Shown: piece after piece, positions 9,623-18,145 of the stretch | Layout of the letters: every line of letters begins with the position of its first letter | How positions within the stretch are numbered: the first letter of the stretch is position 1 | Source: Rheinheimera texasensis DSM 17496 | Lineage (GTDB): Bacteria > Pseudomonadota > Gammaproteobacteria > Enterobacterales > Alteromonadaceae | Assembly: GCF_000711985.1 (NCBI RefSeq) | Contig: NZ_JONU01000007.1 | Coordinates: 248,001 to 312,000, forward strand | Length of the DNA: 64,000 bases | Reading direction: 5' to 3' | Position numbers and translations under genes: made by a program | Notes under the pieces: generated by a model | Database searches by the model: none | What the model was told of the DNA's origin: nothing | The model's input: the letters and a program-made list of their open reading frames with translations, nothing else

Positions 9623-10003
9623 CTTATCTCCCTGGCTAATGGCATTTAATTAACCACCCGTTTGCCGTCGCTTCTTACCATATGTTGCGATTATCATGAC
9701 CGCTAGGACTATTCGCATTACAGTAATACCAAAATCGGCACCGCAGCAATTGCTTTCAGTCAAAGTTCAGTAATTTCGCAGCGATCGCCGGTCAATTGCT
9801 ATGGCATGGATTTAACTAGATGGAGCTTGGAGTTTACGTTTAGACGTAAATTTTACACCATTCGATGAAAAATTCTCATCATGACGAACCAGGGTTTTGG
9901 GATAGATTGATAGGAAAATTTTAGATTACAAAGAGATTAGCAAGCGCCGTTTTGGAAATCTGCAACCACGGAAAGCGAATCCCTTCGCTTCGATTCTTCA
10001 CCC
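9623..10003. other. intergenic, no gene seen
   Basis: No coding frame is convincing here. A small perfect inverted repeat TTTACG-TTTAGA-CGTAAA lies at 9833-9850 and could be an operator. A short hairpin (AAGCGAA...TTCGCTT, about 9974-9990) lies just downstream of the small minus-strand gene ending at 10004, but has no T-run. Confidence 0.35.
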
Positions 10004-10138
10004 TTACCGTTTTTTTCGCTTAATGTTTTTGCGTTTTTCGTCCTTCCAGGCAGCGGCAAAGTACGCAGCTAACAAAATCGAAGCGATGGCGAGTATGCCA
10101 AAAAACACGATGATAAGGCTCATTGTTTGGATGGTCAT
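10004..10138 (-). CDS. small single-pass membrane protein (44 aa)
   Basis: A 44-codon frame on the minus strand starts at the ATG at 10138 behind GAAGGATACTCT, a good ribosome binding site. It reads MTIQTMSLIIVFFGILAIAS then LLAAYFAAAWKDEKRKN, so a single membrane helix of about 23 residues is followed by a very basic tail (KRKNIKRKKR). The topology rule (positive inside) would put the C-terminus in the cytoplasm. The function is unknown. It lies just downstream of the 93-residue hypothetical gene and the integrase on the same strand. Confidence 0.6.
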   Translation of the reverse strand: MTIQTMSLIIVFFGILAIASILLAAYFAAAWKDEKRKNIKRKKR

Positions 10139-10195
10139 TAGAGTATCCTTCATTTATAGGTTGTGGTTTGTTGCTTAAAAAATCGATCGTAAAAA

Positions 10196-10477
10196 CTAGT
10201 CGGCTGCATCTTCCAAGCAGCGCTGTAACTTATTCCGCAGGGTTTCGAGGTTGTCTTCTCCCTTCTCGCTTTCGCAGCACAGTTGGCTTTTTACCCAGGA
10301 CCTAATCGCGTCGAGATTGTTTTTGTCCCCTGCCTTGCCGACAATCTGCACGAGTTCCATTTGATACGGTTTAATCTGCATAACGAACAGCAGCGAATCA
10401 GCGTATTGACTGGCTTTTCTATCCAAATCCTTGTTTGCCATGAAGGAAAGGAATGCTTTGCTATGTTCAATGATCAT
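10196..10477 (-). CDS. hypothetical protein (93 aa) next to integrase
   Basis: The start is taken as the ATG at 10477 (MIIEHSKAFLSFM) because GGGAGACGAAG precedes it; a start at 10507 would overlap the integrase 3' end. The protein is small, probably helical, with a pair of cysteines (QLCCESEK) and no membrane segment. I do not recognise it. It follows the integrase by 13 bases and is likely co-transcribed with it. Confidence 0.6.
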   Translation of the reverse strand: MIIEHSKAFLSFMANKDLDRKASQYADSLLFVMQIKPYQMELVQIVGKAGDKNNLDAIRSWVKSQLCCESEKGEDNLETLRNKLQRCLEDAAD

Positions 10478-10490
10478 CTTCGTCTCCCGT

Positions 10491-11684
10491 TTACAGTGAT
10501 GGGCCAAGAGTGGTTGTCAGTAACTTTTCAAAGGCAGAGCCGTCATGGCGTGTTAAGTTAGGGACAAAACGCGAATAGGTTTTAAACAACATTTCAGTCG
10601 TGGAATGCCCCATTTGTTTGGCGATCCACTCAGGCGACTCCCCTGCTGCTAACCATAAAGTCGCGGCGGTATGGCGAGTCTGGTAAGGCCGGCGTTTCAG
10701 AAGTCCTAAGCGCGTCAGCATTGGATACCAGACGCGTTTAGTGACATTGTTGTGCTCAAGCGGCTTACCGTCTCGATTGCAAAACACATAATTAGAAAGG
10801 CTACCCGTTGCGCGATATTGCCGACGTAGGGCGTCGACAACGGGTCCAATCATCTTGATATCGCGCTGGGAATGGTCGTTTTTGGTGTAATCTTCTTCGC
10901 CGGCGACGATGGTTTCGCGCACCATGATCAACCCGCGATTAAAATCAACGTAACTCCATTTCAAGCCATCGATTTCCCCCGTTCGCATGCCAGTGAAAAA
11001 ACGAACAATGTAATAGTTGCGATAGTCCGGCCTGACCTTGTCCAAAATCAGGTTTACCTCTTCTAGTGAAAACGGCTGAACATCTGATTTGGGCACTTTG
11101 AGTGGTTTGATCCGGGTGTAAGGGGTGTTAAAGTTGAACCGGTCGGCGGCTTCATCAAAGATCCGGCTTAACGGACACATGATTTTGTTTATCCGGTTGT
11201 TCGTCAGTGCCTCTTTATTGGTTCGGCCTGGTACTTTGGCGAGTGTTGACCGAAATTTCAGTAAATCTGCACGGGTGATGTCGCCGACATTTTTTCCTTC
11301 AAATGCCGGCAGGAAGTATTTGTCCAGTAGGCCGCGAATACTGGTCCGATACGACGGCCGCCACTGGACGACATTTTCTTCGAACCACTCTTCCACGAAA
11401 ATGCTAAATAGCGGTGTGTTACTGATCTGGACTTGCGCTTGTGTCTCTAATACTTCCTGCTCCAGTTCGTTCAGACGTTTTAAGAAAGGGCTTTCAGGAA
11501 AATGCTTCGCGTAGTTGAAGGTGTTGGTATGAATTTCCGCTTCAATTTGCAGAAGTTGTTTCTCCAGCAGCTTCCGGTTGCCTTTATTGTCGAGCAAAGT
11601 GGTTTGCTCCCGGCAACGACGGCCTTGAAACTTAAAATCAAAATAGAGCCGCCCGGTTTCGGGACGAACTGAGATTCTACCCAT
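10491..11684 (-). CDS. int: tyrosine recombinase / island integrase
   Basis: The 397-residue product fits the canonical integrase size. An N-terminal arm-binding domain (MGRISVRPETGRLYFDFKFQ) is of the kind called DUF3596/Arm_DNA_bind. A SAM-like core-binding domain lies at about 85-190. The catalytic domain shows FTGMRTGEIDGLKW (first Arg), RPYQTRHTAAT (second Arg, with Tyr in the HxxR His position) and MGHSTTEMLFKTYSRF (His and nucleophile Tyr). GGAGGTCTGTC precedes the ATG. The gene overlaps the excisionase gene by 8 bases and sits about 700 bases from a tRNA-fMet 3'-end remnant. By established integrase biology, this enzyme is expected to insert the island into a tRNA-fMet gene. Confidence 0.95.
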   Translation of the reverse strand: MGRISVRPETGRLYFDFKFQGRRCREQTTLLDNKGNRKLLEKQLLQIEAEIHTNTFNYAKHFPESPFLKRLNELEQEVLETQAQVQISNTPLFSIFVEEWFEENVVQWRPSYRTSIRGLLDKYFLPAFEGKNVGDITRADLLKFRSTLAKVPGRTNKEALTNNRINKIMCPLSRIFDEAADRFNFNTPYTRIKPLKVPKSDVQPFSLEEVNLILDKVRPDYRNYYIVRFFTGMRTGEIDGLKWSYVDFNRGLIMVRETIVAGEEDYTKNDHSQRDIKMIGPVVDALRRQYRATGSLSNYVFCNRDGKPLEHNNVTKRVWYPMLTRLGLLKRRPYQTRHTAATLWLAAGESPEWIAKQMGHSTTEMLFKTYSRFVPNLTRHDGSAFEKLLTTTLGPSL

Positions 11685-11910
11685 GACAGACCTCCGAATC
11701 TTCTGTCATCATGCCGATGCTATCGTGGGTAGAGCTTAACCAGTCCGCCTCAATCGCTTCCCAAATAAACAGCAATTTGCGCCGGCCAAAAGGACGAATG
11801 TAATGGCGGCCTTCAAGCAGATAGGCATCCACTAGTACATTGCGAATGGAGCGAGCATCATAGTGAATGCGCGCTGAGAGTTGCTCCGTCGTTAAGTAAG
11901 TTCGAGTCAT
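11677..11910 (-). CDS. excisionase-like DNA-binding protein
   Basis: The product has 77 residues from the ATG at 11910; an earlier ATG at 11916 abuts the AGAGGAA binding site and is less likely. The sequence YLTTEQLSARIHYDARSIRN followed by EGRHYIRPFGRRKLLFIWEA fits the helix-turn-helix/winged fold of small excisionase-type proteins that sit upstream of integrases of this class. It overlaps the integrase start by 8 bases, which implies translational coupling. The expected role is recombination directionality, and possibly repression of its own promoter. Confidence 0.85.
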   Translation of the reverse strand: MTRTYLTTEQLSARIHYDARSIRNVLVDAYLLEGRHYIRPFGRRKLLFIWEAIEADWLSSTHDSIGMMTEDSEVCHG

Positions 11911-11970
11911 TGTCATTTCCTCTGTTTATGCCACCATGCTGCGACACAGAAATCACGTTAACCCGTTTTC

Positions 11971-12096
11971 AAATTCACGCCACAAACCTCGCGGCAAGTA
12001 AAATGTATAGTTAAAACAATGGTTAACGTGACACCATGTGACAAACCTCTGCCACATCGTCAGCAGGCTACCGCAGAGTGAAATTCACGCCACAAA
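11971..12096. repeat. paired 16-bp direct repeats, candidate arm-type integrase sites
   Basis: AAATTCACGCCACAAA occurs exactly at 11971-11986 and again at 12081-12096, 110 bases apart. The two copies lie between the excisionase gene and the tRNA remnant, the expected place for arm sites bound by the N-terminal domain of the adjacent integrase. The repeat is seen directly; the binding role is inferred. Confidence 0.6.
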
Positions 12097-12393
12097 TCGG
12101 AAATTGGTAAAATTGAGTTATCTAATTACCGATTTTTTAGGGTGATAAAGGACAGTTGAGGGGGCGAAAACTCAGCTCAAGGTCATTTTCAGAAAAGGCG
12201 TGGAAAAACGGATGTGACATTGAGTGTGCACAAATCAATAAATACGTGACAATGCGCTGCTAATTTTTAGGCGAGCTGGATTTTTAGTGTGTCACGCTAT
12301 TTGCTATTTAACGTATTGAATATAAAAGCAATGATTGAACATGAGCTTAATTTATGCAAATTATAATGTTTTGAGTTTACTATATTTGTTACA

Positions 12394-12422
12394 CTCATAA
12401 CCCGAAGCTCCCGCAACCAACT
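12394..12422 (+). repeat. tRNA-fMet 3'-part remnant, candidate attachment site
   Basis: CTCATAACCCGAAG (12394-12407) followed directly by CTCCCGCAACCAACT (12408-12422) repeats two blocks of the intact tRNA-fMet gene just downstream (12507-12520 and 12540-12554), with 19 bases between them missing. It includes the encoded CCA end. This is the expected signature of the island's attachment site at the end of a tRNA gene, here with an internal deletion. Confidence 0.7.
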
Positions 12423-12474
12423 AAATCATTGCAAAACAATAGATTACATTCACTGCTCAAATGTAATTTTCGGA

Positions 12475-12544
<70 letters not shown>

Positions 12545-12551
<7 letters not shown>

Positions 12552-13048
12552 ACTTAAGAACCAGCATCAAGCTGGTTTTTTTGTACCTGCGATTTGCTGT
12601 TTTAAGCAAAGACACATATCAGAACACGACGACAGTCGTCGGTTCGCTCTTCAAAACCCCGGCGGCCCCCGCAACCAACTTAAGAACCAGCATCAAGCTG
12701 GTTTTTTTGTACCTGCGATTTGCTGTTTTAAGCAAAGACACATATCAGAACACGACGACAGTCGTCGGTTCGCTCTTCAAAACCCCGGCGGCCCCCGCAA
12801 CCAACTTAAGAACCAGCATCAAGCTGGTTTTTTTGTATCTGAGATTTGGTGTTTTAAGCAAAGACACATATCAGAACACGACGACAGTCGTCGGTTCGCT
12901 CTTTAAAACCCCGGCGGCTCCCGCAACCAACTTAAGAACCAGCATCAAGCTGGTTTTTTTGTACCTGCGATTTGGTGTTTTAAGCAAAGACACATACCAG
13001 AACACGACGACAGTCGTCGGTTCGCTCTGCAAAACCTCTTGTACTTCC
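12545..13048 (+). repeat. four 126-bp tandem repeats with degenerate tRNA ends and terminators
   Basis: The word GCAACCAACTTAAG recurs at 12545, 12671, 12797 and 12923, an exact 126-base period. The first three units are nearly identical and the fourth decays at its 3' end. Each unit holds the tRNA CCA end, the AACCAGC/GCTGGTT terminator, a spacer that includes TTTTAAGCAAAGACACATA, and a degenerate T-arm/acceptor block starting GTCGTCGGTTCG. Because 126 is divisible by three, the array creates an apparent 172-codon repetitive frame that I do not believe is a gene. The likely origin is unequal exchange in a tandem tRNA-fMet array. Confidence 0.9.
12559..12583 (+). terminator. Rho-independent terminator of tRNA-fMet
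   Basis: AACCAGC-ATCAA-GCTGGTT followed by a run of T. The same hairpin is copied in each of the 126-bp repeats that follow. Confidence 0.9.
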
Positions 13049-13054
13049 TGCATC

Positions 13055-13888
13055 TTAAGCCGCCACAACTGTCGCCTGCTCCAGCCATTCTTTCGGTGAT
13101 ACGCCAAAACGCTGGCGAAACACCCGGTGAAAGGCTGCGACGCTTTGATAACCTACAGCGGGGGCGATTTGTTTCAGTGCATTGCCGGATAACAGCTGCT
13201 TACGTGCCAGCGTCAATCGCCAGTTTTGCAGGTAATCGGCCGGCGTCTGTCCGACGATCTTGCGAAAATGTTCGGCAAAACGAGCACGGGACATGCCTGC
13301 TTCTAAAGCCATGCTGTCTAAAGTCCAATCTCGCTGGGGTTGTTGATGCAAAGCGGTGATCACCGGCGCCAGTCGCTTATCGGCGAGGCCGGCAAATAGG
13401 CCGGCTTGTGGCGGTTCTACCGCCATAATGTGGCGCAACAACAAGATCAGCAGATATTCGGTCAGGCGTTGCAATGCCGCGTCGCGGCCACAGTATTGCG
13501 CCTGATTTTCCTGCCAAATCAGCGAAATGGTACTTCTGAGTGACGAGCAGCCGGACAGCGGAATTAAACTTAAATCCGGCAATGCGGCCAACAGTGGATT
13601 GCCGGCGGTTTCACCGCAGTCCAGCGTCGCACAAAACAACAACAGTGACTGTTGATGGTCGACTTTGAATTGATGCGCATGTCCACGTGGAATAAACAAT
13701 AAACAAGGTTCAGTGATGGCATGACTGCGGCCATTGATACTGACTTCTCCCTGCCCGGCCTCAATTAAATGCAGATAAGCCCGGCCGCTTTGTGGACAAA
13801 ATTGGGTTTTCTGGCAACTGCTGCCGTGAAAATAAATCGACGCTTGTGGTGAGAAATGCGCGAGCAAGGGGGTTAATCTGTCCATCAT
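13055..13888 (-). CDS. AraC-family transcription regulator
   Basis: The start is the ATG at 13888 (MMDRLTPLLAHFSPQ), preceded by GCAGAGAGTATC; the frame extends further but runs into the divergent gene. The N-terminal half (to about 170) is a cupin-like sensing domain (INGRSHAITEPCLLFIPRGH). The C-terminal 100 residues have the two helix-turn-helix motifs of AraC proteins (LDSMALEAGMSRARFAEHF and IAPAVGYQSVAAFHRVFRQR). It is divergent from the PagL-like gene with about 105 bases between, so it probably controls that promoter or its own. Its inducer is unknown. Confidence 0.9.
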   Translation of the reverse strand: MMDRLTPLLAHFSPQASIYFHGSSCQKTQFCPQSGRAYLHLIEAGQGEVSINGRSHAITEPCLLFIPRGHAHQFKVDHQQSLLLFCATLDCGETAGNPLLAALPDLSLIPLSGCSSLRSTISLIWQENQAQYCGRDAALQRLTEYLLILLLRHIMAVEPPQAGLFAGLADKRLAPVITALHQQPQRDWTLDSMALEAGMSRARFAEHFRKIVGQTPADYLQNWRLTLARKQLLSGNALKQIAPAVGYQSVAAFHRVFRQRFGVSPKEWLEQATVVAA

Positions 13889-13994
13889 GATACTCTCTGC
13901 AACTCTATAGGTACATTTTGTAACTAATCGTTCCGGATAATAGCAGCCATTCGCGCAAACGCCAAGGTGGCGTAGCTGCACAGAGGAACGCATC

Positions 13995-14558
13995 ATGAGT
14001 TTGAGTTTCAGCGTCAGAGTTAACCGGGCTATTTTACGCGCTTTAGTCCTCACTTTGTTTTTAACCGGTTTCAGTCAAATGGCCCTGGCGAAAAGTCTGC
14101 AACAAGCCGTCGCTGTCGATTACCTGCAGGGCGAAGGTGATGTGCAAGGCTTAAAGCTGGCCTATCAGCATCATGTAGACTGGCTTCATGGTCTGAACCC
14201 ACGCCTGAACATGTTATTCGAAGCCAGCGCTAACTTCTGGCGTTACGGCCCGGCCAATAGCTCAGACAGTAATGCTGTACTTGCTGTATCGCCAATTCTG
14301 CGTTATCCGCTCGGTCAGGCTTTTGATTTAAAATGGGATTTGGAGTTTGGTATCGGTGTATCACTGCTGGATGACACTCGTTTTGCCGGCAAAGATGTCA
14401 GTACGCATTATCAGTTTGAAGACAGGCTCGGCTTAGTGGCGTGGCTGGCGCCGGACCGTAGCCTGTCTATACGTTACCTGCATTACTCTAACGCCGGTTT
14501 TAAAAGACCCAACCCTGGCCTTGATTTTGTCAGCCTGTCTTATGGCTGGTATTTCTAA
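13995..14558 (+). CDS. pagL: lipid A 3-O-deacylase, PagL-like
   Basis: The 187-residue product begins with a signal peptide (about residues 1-32, ending ...QMALA). It is an outer-membrane beta-barrel candidate with alternating hydrophobic strands and C-terminal aromatic residues (SLSYGWYF). The motif IRYLHYSNAGFKRPNPGLD carries the His-Ser pair and the PNxGxD segment characteristic of PagL, which removes the 3-O acyl chain from lipid A. GAGGAACGCATC precedes the ATG. The next gene starts 10 bases downstream and is probably co-transcribed. Control by the divergent AraC gene is inferred. Confidence 0.85.
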   Translation: MSLSFSVRVNRAILRALVLTLFLTGFSQMALAKSLQQAVAVDYLQGEGDVQGLKLAYQHHVDWLHGLNPRLNMLFEASANFWRYGPANSSDSNAVLAVSPILRYPLGQAFDLKWDLEFGIGVSLLDDTRFAGKDVSTHYQFEDRLGLVAWLAPDRSLSIRYLHYSNAGFKRPNPGLDFVSLSYGWYF

Positions 14559-14568
14559 GGAAGCGCAG

Positions 14569-14976
14569 ATGAAAATTTTACTGCTGTTCAAACTCACTGT
14601 ATTGACGTTGCTGCTGTTGCCCCAGCAAGTACCTGGCGCGGCAACTCAATCGCTACCAAATACTGCGCTCCAGGTCGGTTCCACCGACGTTGTGCTGCGC
14701 AAACTGGATTTTGAACTGCGCGTGCTGAGCCAGGCACTGCCACAAATTCACAGTGTCTCAGCGCAGCAATTGCAGCAAATCGAAGATTTGTGGCAGCAGC
14801 TGTTTGCGTTGAGTCAGAGCCCGCTACTGAACAAACTTTATAACCAGTATCAGGTTCAGTTGCAGCAAGCCCTGCAGAGCAGCGAAGGCGCTGTTGGCGA
14901 AGTTGACGCCAGACAAATGATCGCGCTGCGCCAACGCCTGATGGCGGCGCTAACTCTGGAGCAACAGCAGCAATAA
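14569..14976 (+). CDS. exported hypothetical protein (135 aa)
   Basis: The start is the ATG at 14569, just after the pagL stop; an earlier in-frame ATG lies inside pagL. The N-terminus MKILLLFKLTVLTLLLLPQQ is a signal peptide ending near VPGA. The rest is strongly helical and glutamine-rich with heptad-like leucines (QALPQIHSVSAQQLQQIEDL), so a coiled coil is possible. I do not recognise the family. It is likely in one transcript with pagL. Confidence 0.65.
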   Translation: MKILLLFKLTVLTLLLLPQQVPGAATQSLPNTALQVGSTDVVLRKLDFELRVLSQALPQIHSVSAQQLQQIEDLWQQLFALSQSPLLNKLYNQYQVQLQQALQSSEGAVGEVDARQMIALRQRLMAALTLEQQQQ

Positions 14977-15081
14977 GATTTTTCTGCATAAAATTTTCGA
15001 CGTAGCCCTTGAATTGTCGGGAAGCAGCGCCATCAAACAAAGATAACCTGCGGTATGTTTCCGCTTTTCAATGTTGATGTC

Positions 15082-15657
15082 ATGGAGCTGCCAATGTCCT
15101 TCACTCGTCCTTTGTTAACAGCTGGCCTGGCTTTTTTACTGACCAGTTGCGGCTATCTTAGTGAAAATCCTAAAACGGCTTTGGAGCAACAATGGTTGCA
15201 ACAAGATCCACAAATTGCTGAAGCGGTGAAACAAATCCGCGAGCAGGGCCTGGTTGCCGTTGCAGAAAGTGCTGAAGCCGGCACAGTCGCTGCTTGTGTG
15301 GCGAGCCGGTTGGCAGCAGACCCTATGGGTAAACTGATCACCGTCGAAGGTGCTCTGGCAGAGTCCGCCAAAGTAGCCAAATTACTGGCTGATATCGAAC
15401 AAATGTTTTCGCAGGAAATTAGTTTTGACAGTGTGGCGGCGATGCTGGAGCAAGGCGCAGACGCCGCGGCTTATGCCAAAACGCTGATTGACCAACAAGG
15501 TCTCGAACAAGCATTGGCGACACTGAAAACGCTGGTGGCACAAAGCCAACAGTATGCCACTAAAGAACTAGGCGGCCACTTGCAGGCGCTGATCAGCACC
15601 TGTAAAGCTTATGAAGTACCTGCTGAAGCGCCGGCAGAGGCAGCCAATAAAACCTGA
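15082..15657 (+). CDS. putative lipoprotein, helical
   Basis: Start candidates are ATG 15082 and ATG 15094 (MSFTRPLLTAGLAFLLTSCG); either gives a lipoprotein signal with lipobox LTSC. The mature part is alanine-, glutamate- and glutamine-rich and almost certainly helical. It ends in a short proline/alanine linker (VPAEAPAEAANKT). The family is not recognised. It reads the same way as pagL and the 135-residue exported protein, about 105 bases further on. All three carry export signals. Confidence 0.65.
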   Translation: MELPMSFTRPLLTAGLAFLLTSCGYLSENPKTALEQQWLQQDPQIAEAVKQIREQGLVAVAESAEAGTVAACVASRLAADPMGKLITVEGALAESAKVAKLLADIEQMFSQEISFDSVAAMLEQGADAAAYAKTLIDQQGLEQALATLKTLVAQSQQYATKELGGHLQALISTCKAYEVPAEAPAEAANKT

Positions 15658-15707
15658 GGTTGGCAGTCTAAAACCAGTCAGCCCTGAAGCGCTCCGCCTT
15701 AGACGAG

Positions 15708-16865
15708 TTAGTACAGCTCGCTGATGCGACGCAGATGCGCGTAGTAGAAACCATCAAAACCCGTTACAGCAGGGCTGATTTGCTGATCTGAAAGCAGCAC
15801 AAAATCCGGCCGGCTGGCTAAAAATAAGTCAATCTGCCGGCGGTTTTCGCTGGGAAAAATCGAACAGGTGGCGTACAGCAGTTCGCCACTGACTGCCATC
15901 ATTTTGCTATAGCGCTGCAAAATATCCTGCTGCAGTTGCTGCAATTCCGCCAACCGGATCGGCGCGCGCCATTTAGCGTCCGGATTACGCCGCAGCACCC
16001 CGCTACCGGAGCAGGGCACGTCTAGCAATAAATAGTCGGCTTTACCGGCCAGTCGTTTGATGGTTTTACTGCTGCTGATTAAACGGGTTTCGATATTCGC
16101 GGCCCCAGCTCTGTTGGCGCGTTGCTGCAAATTATCCAGCTTCCATTGCTCTACATCCATCGCCAGTAACCTGCCCTTGCTCTGCATCGCTGCAGCCAAT
16201 GCCAGCGTTTTGCCACCAGCGCCGGCACAGGCATCAATGACCCGGCTGCCGGGTTTGACTGGCAAAGCAGCAGCCACCAGCTGCGAGCCGGCGTCTTGCT
16301 GTTCAAACCAGCCTTGTTTAAAAGGTGTGGACTGGAACAGTGCGCCGTCTGACGTGATTTGTAGCGCCGTGTCGACACCATGGACCGGCTGACTCTGAAT
16401 GCCGGCTTGTGCCAGTGCCTGTTGTAGTTGTTCTTTGCTTGCTTTTAGCTTGTTAACCCGAATATATCGCGGGGCCGCTTGTGCCAGTGCCGCGCGCTCT
16501 GCCGGCCAGTCAGCCCCAAGCTCAGCCTGACCGAGTTGTTCCAGCCAATCCGGGCAACCATCCTGTACCGGAGCGGAAAGTTGTTGCCAGCAAGCTTGTG
16601 CATTTGCTGTAGACTGGACCTGACTGAAATAGGCAGCAATGAGCGCTGACAGGCTTTGGTCCGCGCCGGTCAGCGCCTGATAGGCATTGAGACGTCGCAG
16701 TAGAGCACCACAATGCGCTACTGTCTGAGCTTGTTGTGCGACTGTAGGTTTGTGCAGGCTGAACACCTGCGACATCGCACGCTCCAGTTGCTGGTCCTGC
16801 TGTAATACCAGTTGTAAAATGGCGCTGATAAGCGTTGTAACGGCGTCTTGCGGGCTTGATGACAT
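15708..16865 (-). CDS. rsmB: RsmB-like 16S rRNA cytosine-C5 methyltransferase
   Basis: The 385-residue product belongs to the NOL1/NOP2/Sun RNA m5C methyltransferases. An N-terminal helical part of about 130 residues resembles the NusB-like region of RsmB, but is shorter than in E. coli RsmB (429 residues). The catalytic part shows PRYIRVNKLK, the S-adenosylmethionine motif DACAGAGGKTLALAAAM, DVPCSGSGVLRRNPD with one key Cys, and YATCSIFPSENR with the second Cys. RsmB methylates C967 of 16S rRNA in E. coli. The exact target here is inferred. The gene is convergent with the lipoprotein gene on its left. Confidence 0.85.
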   Translation of the reverse strand: MSSSPQDAVTTLISAILQLVLQQDQQLERAMSQVFSLHKPTVAQQAQTVAHCGALLRRLNAYQALTGADQSLSALIAAYFSQVQSTANAQACWQQLSAPVQDGCPDWLEQLGQAELGADWPAERAALAQAAPRYIRVNKLKASKEQLQQALAQAGIQSQPVHGVDTALQITSDGALFQSTPFKQGWFEQQDAGSQLVAAALPVKPGSRVIDACAGAGGKTLALAAAMQSKGRLLAMDVEQWKLDNLQQRANRAGAANIETRLISSSKTIKRLAGKADYLLLDVPCSGSGVLRRNPDAKWRAPIRLAELQQLQQDILQRYSKMMAVSGELLYATCSIFPSENRRQIDLFLASRPDFVLLSDQQISPAVTGFDGFYYAHLRRISELY

Positions 16866-16976
16866 GTTGAATTCCGGGCAGCGAGCAGCAGGATAAGTCC
16901 CCGCTGCAAAGTGGCGCGATCATAAAAGCAGACAAGCGCTAATACAAGGGCTGCGACGCCAGCGCTGCCGACCCGG

Positions 16977-17969
16977 CTAAACTGCGGTTGCGGCCGGTGA
17001 ATCAACCTGCAAACCGGCTCGTTGCTGCTGCGCCAGCCGGAACTGGCTGGGGGCAACGCCGGTCCACTGTGCAAATTGCGCACGAAAGGACGATGCGCTG
17101 GTAAAGCCACATAAACCGGCAACCTGCTCGACACGCCCGCCGCGGCTCAGCAGAGTTTTCGCCTGTTCAATCCGCGCCTGTTGTAGCCACTGTTTGGCGC
17201 TTTGTCCCAGACTTTGCTGGAAATGCCGGTCAAAACTGCGCCGACTCATCCCGGCCTGTTGCGCCAAATCATCGATGTCCCAGGGTTGCGCTAAATCAGC
17301 CAGCACAAGATCCAGCACCGCACTCAGCGTCTTACTGGCAGTGGACACCGGCAATTCGATAAACTGCCTTTGCCCACCCTGACGTGCCAACGCGACCACC
17401 AGACGACGCGCAGTAGTGTTGGCTTGCTTGCTGCCAAAATCAGCTTCAATCAGCGCTAATGCTAAATCCATACAAGCCGCGCTGCCGGCAGAGGTATAGA
17501 TTTGGCCAGCCTGCACAAATAACGGCGCAGTATCCAGCCGGACTTGTGGGAACAGCTGGCGAAATCGCCGGGCATATTTCCAGTGCGTCGTTGCCCGTTT
17601 CGCATCGAGCAGACCGGCGTAGGCCAGGATCACCGCGCCGGAACAAAAACTGACCAGCCGGATACCGGCTTGCGCGGCCTGCTGTAAGGCGTACAGCAAC
17701 TGCTGAGGCGGCCGTTCGTTGATATCGCGCCAACCAGGCAAAATAATAGTATCAGCCTGCTGCAGCACGCTCAGGTTGTCAGCCACTAACAAGCGGCTGC
17801 CGTCGCCAAGTTGCAGCTGTGGGCCATCACAACTGACAACTTCCCCTTGATACCAAGGGCTATTCGTCCTGCCATGACTGATAAAAATTTCTACGGCAGC
17901 GCCGTATTCCAGCATCGACAGACCGTGATAAGCGCAAATCACCACCCGATGGTTTTTTTGAGATGTCAT
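16977..17969 (-). CDS. GlxA-type AraC regulator with DJ-1/PfpI domain
   Basis: The start is the ATG at 17969 (MTSQKNHRVVICAYHG); the longer frame lacks a better site. The N-terminal 190 residues form a DJ-1/PfpI glutamine-amidotransferase-like domain with a nucleophile-elbow-like VSFCSGAVILAYAGLLDAK. The C-terminal 100 residues are an AraC DNA-binding domain (IDDLAQQAGMSRRSFDRHFQ and VAGLCGFTSASSFRAQFAQW). Such GlxA-like regulators often control divergent neighbours. Here the divergent gene is a rhodanese starting 177 bases away, which suggests that promoter as a target. Confidence 0.88.
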   Translation of the reverse strand: MTSQKNHRVVICAYHGLSMLEYGAAVEIFISHGRTNSPWYQGEVVSCDGPQLQLGDGSRLLVADNLSVLQQADTIILPGWRDINERPPQQLLYALQQAAQAGIRLVSFCSGAVILAYAGLLDAKRATTHWKYARRFRQLFPQVRLDTAPLFVQAGQIYTSAGSAACMDLALALIEADFGSKQANTTARRLVVALARQGGQRQFIELPVSTASKTLSAVLDLVLADLAQPWDIDDLAQQAGMSRRSFDRHFQQSLGQSAKQWLQQARIEQAKTLLSRGGRVEQVAGLCGFTSASSFRAQFAQWTGVAPSQFRLAQQQRAGLQVDSPAATAV

Positions 17970-18145
17970 CGTTGCACCGGTTAGTTCCAAATTCAGCAGG
18001 CCGCTAATTCTGCCCTTGTCGATTTTACCAGGCAAGGCATTGGCTGAAATCAGGCGATTATTGGTAAATCTGACAGTGTTGCTGCGATGAATTTCTTGCT
18101 GAAATGACTCATCGCAGTTTTCTCACCCAACCAGGAGTACACCTC

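Larger units (their letters stand above)
11917..12474. other. integrase control and attachment region, no gene
   Basis: This 558-base AT-rich stretch lies between the excisionase gene and the intact tRNA. It holds the excisionase/integrase promoter, a 16-bp direct repeat that looks like paired arm-type integrase sites (11971 and 12081), several GTGACA-like words, and at 12394-12422 a shortened copy of the tRNA-fMet 3' part. No coding frame is convincing. Confidence 0.6.

Noticed and set aside
12581-13099. 172-codon repetitive plus-strand frame (four copies of a 42-residue unit)
   Set aside because: It exists only because the 126-base tandem repeat is divisible by three; it runs through terminators and tRNA ends and has no ribosome binding site.
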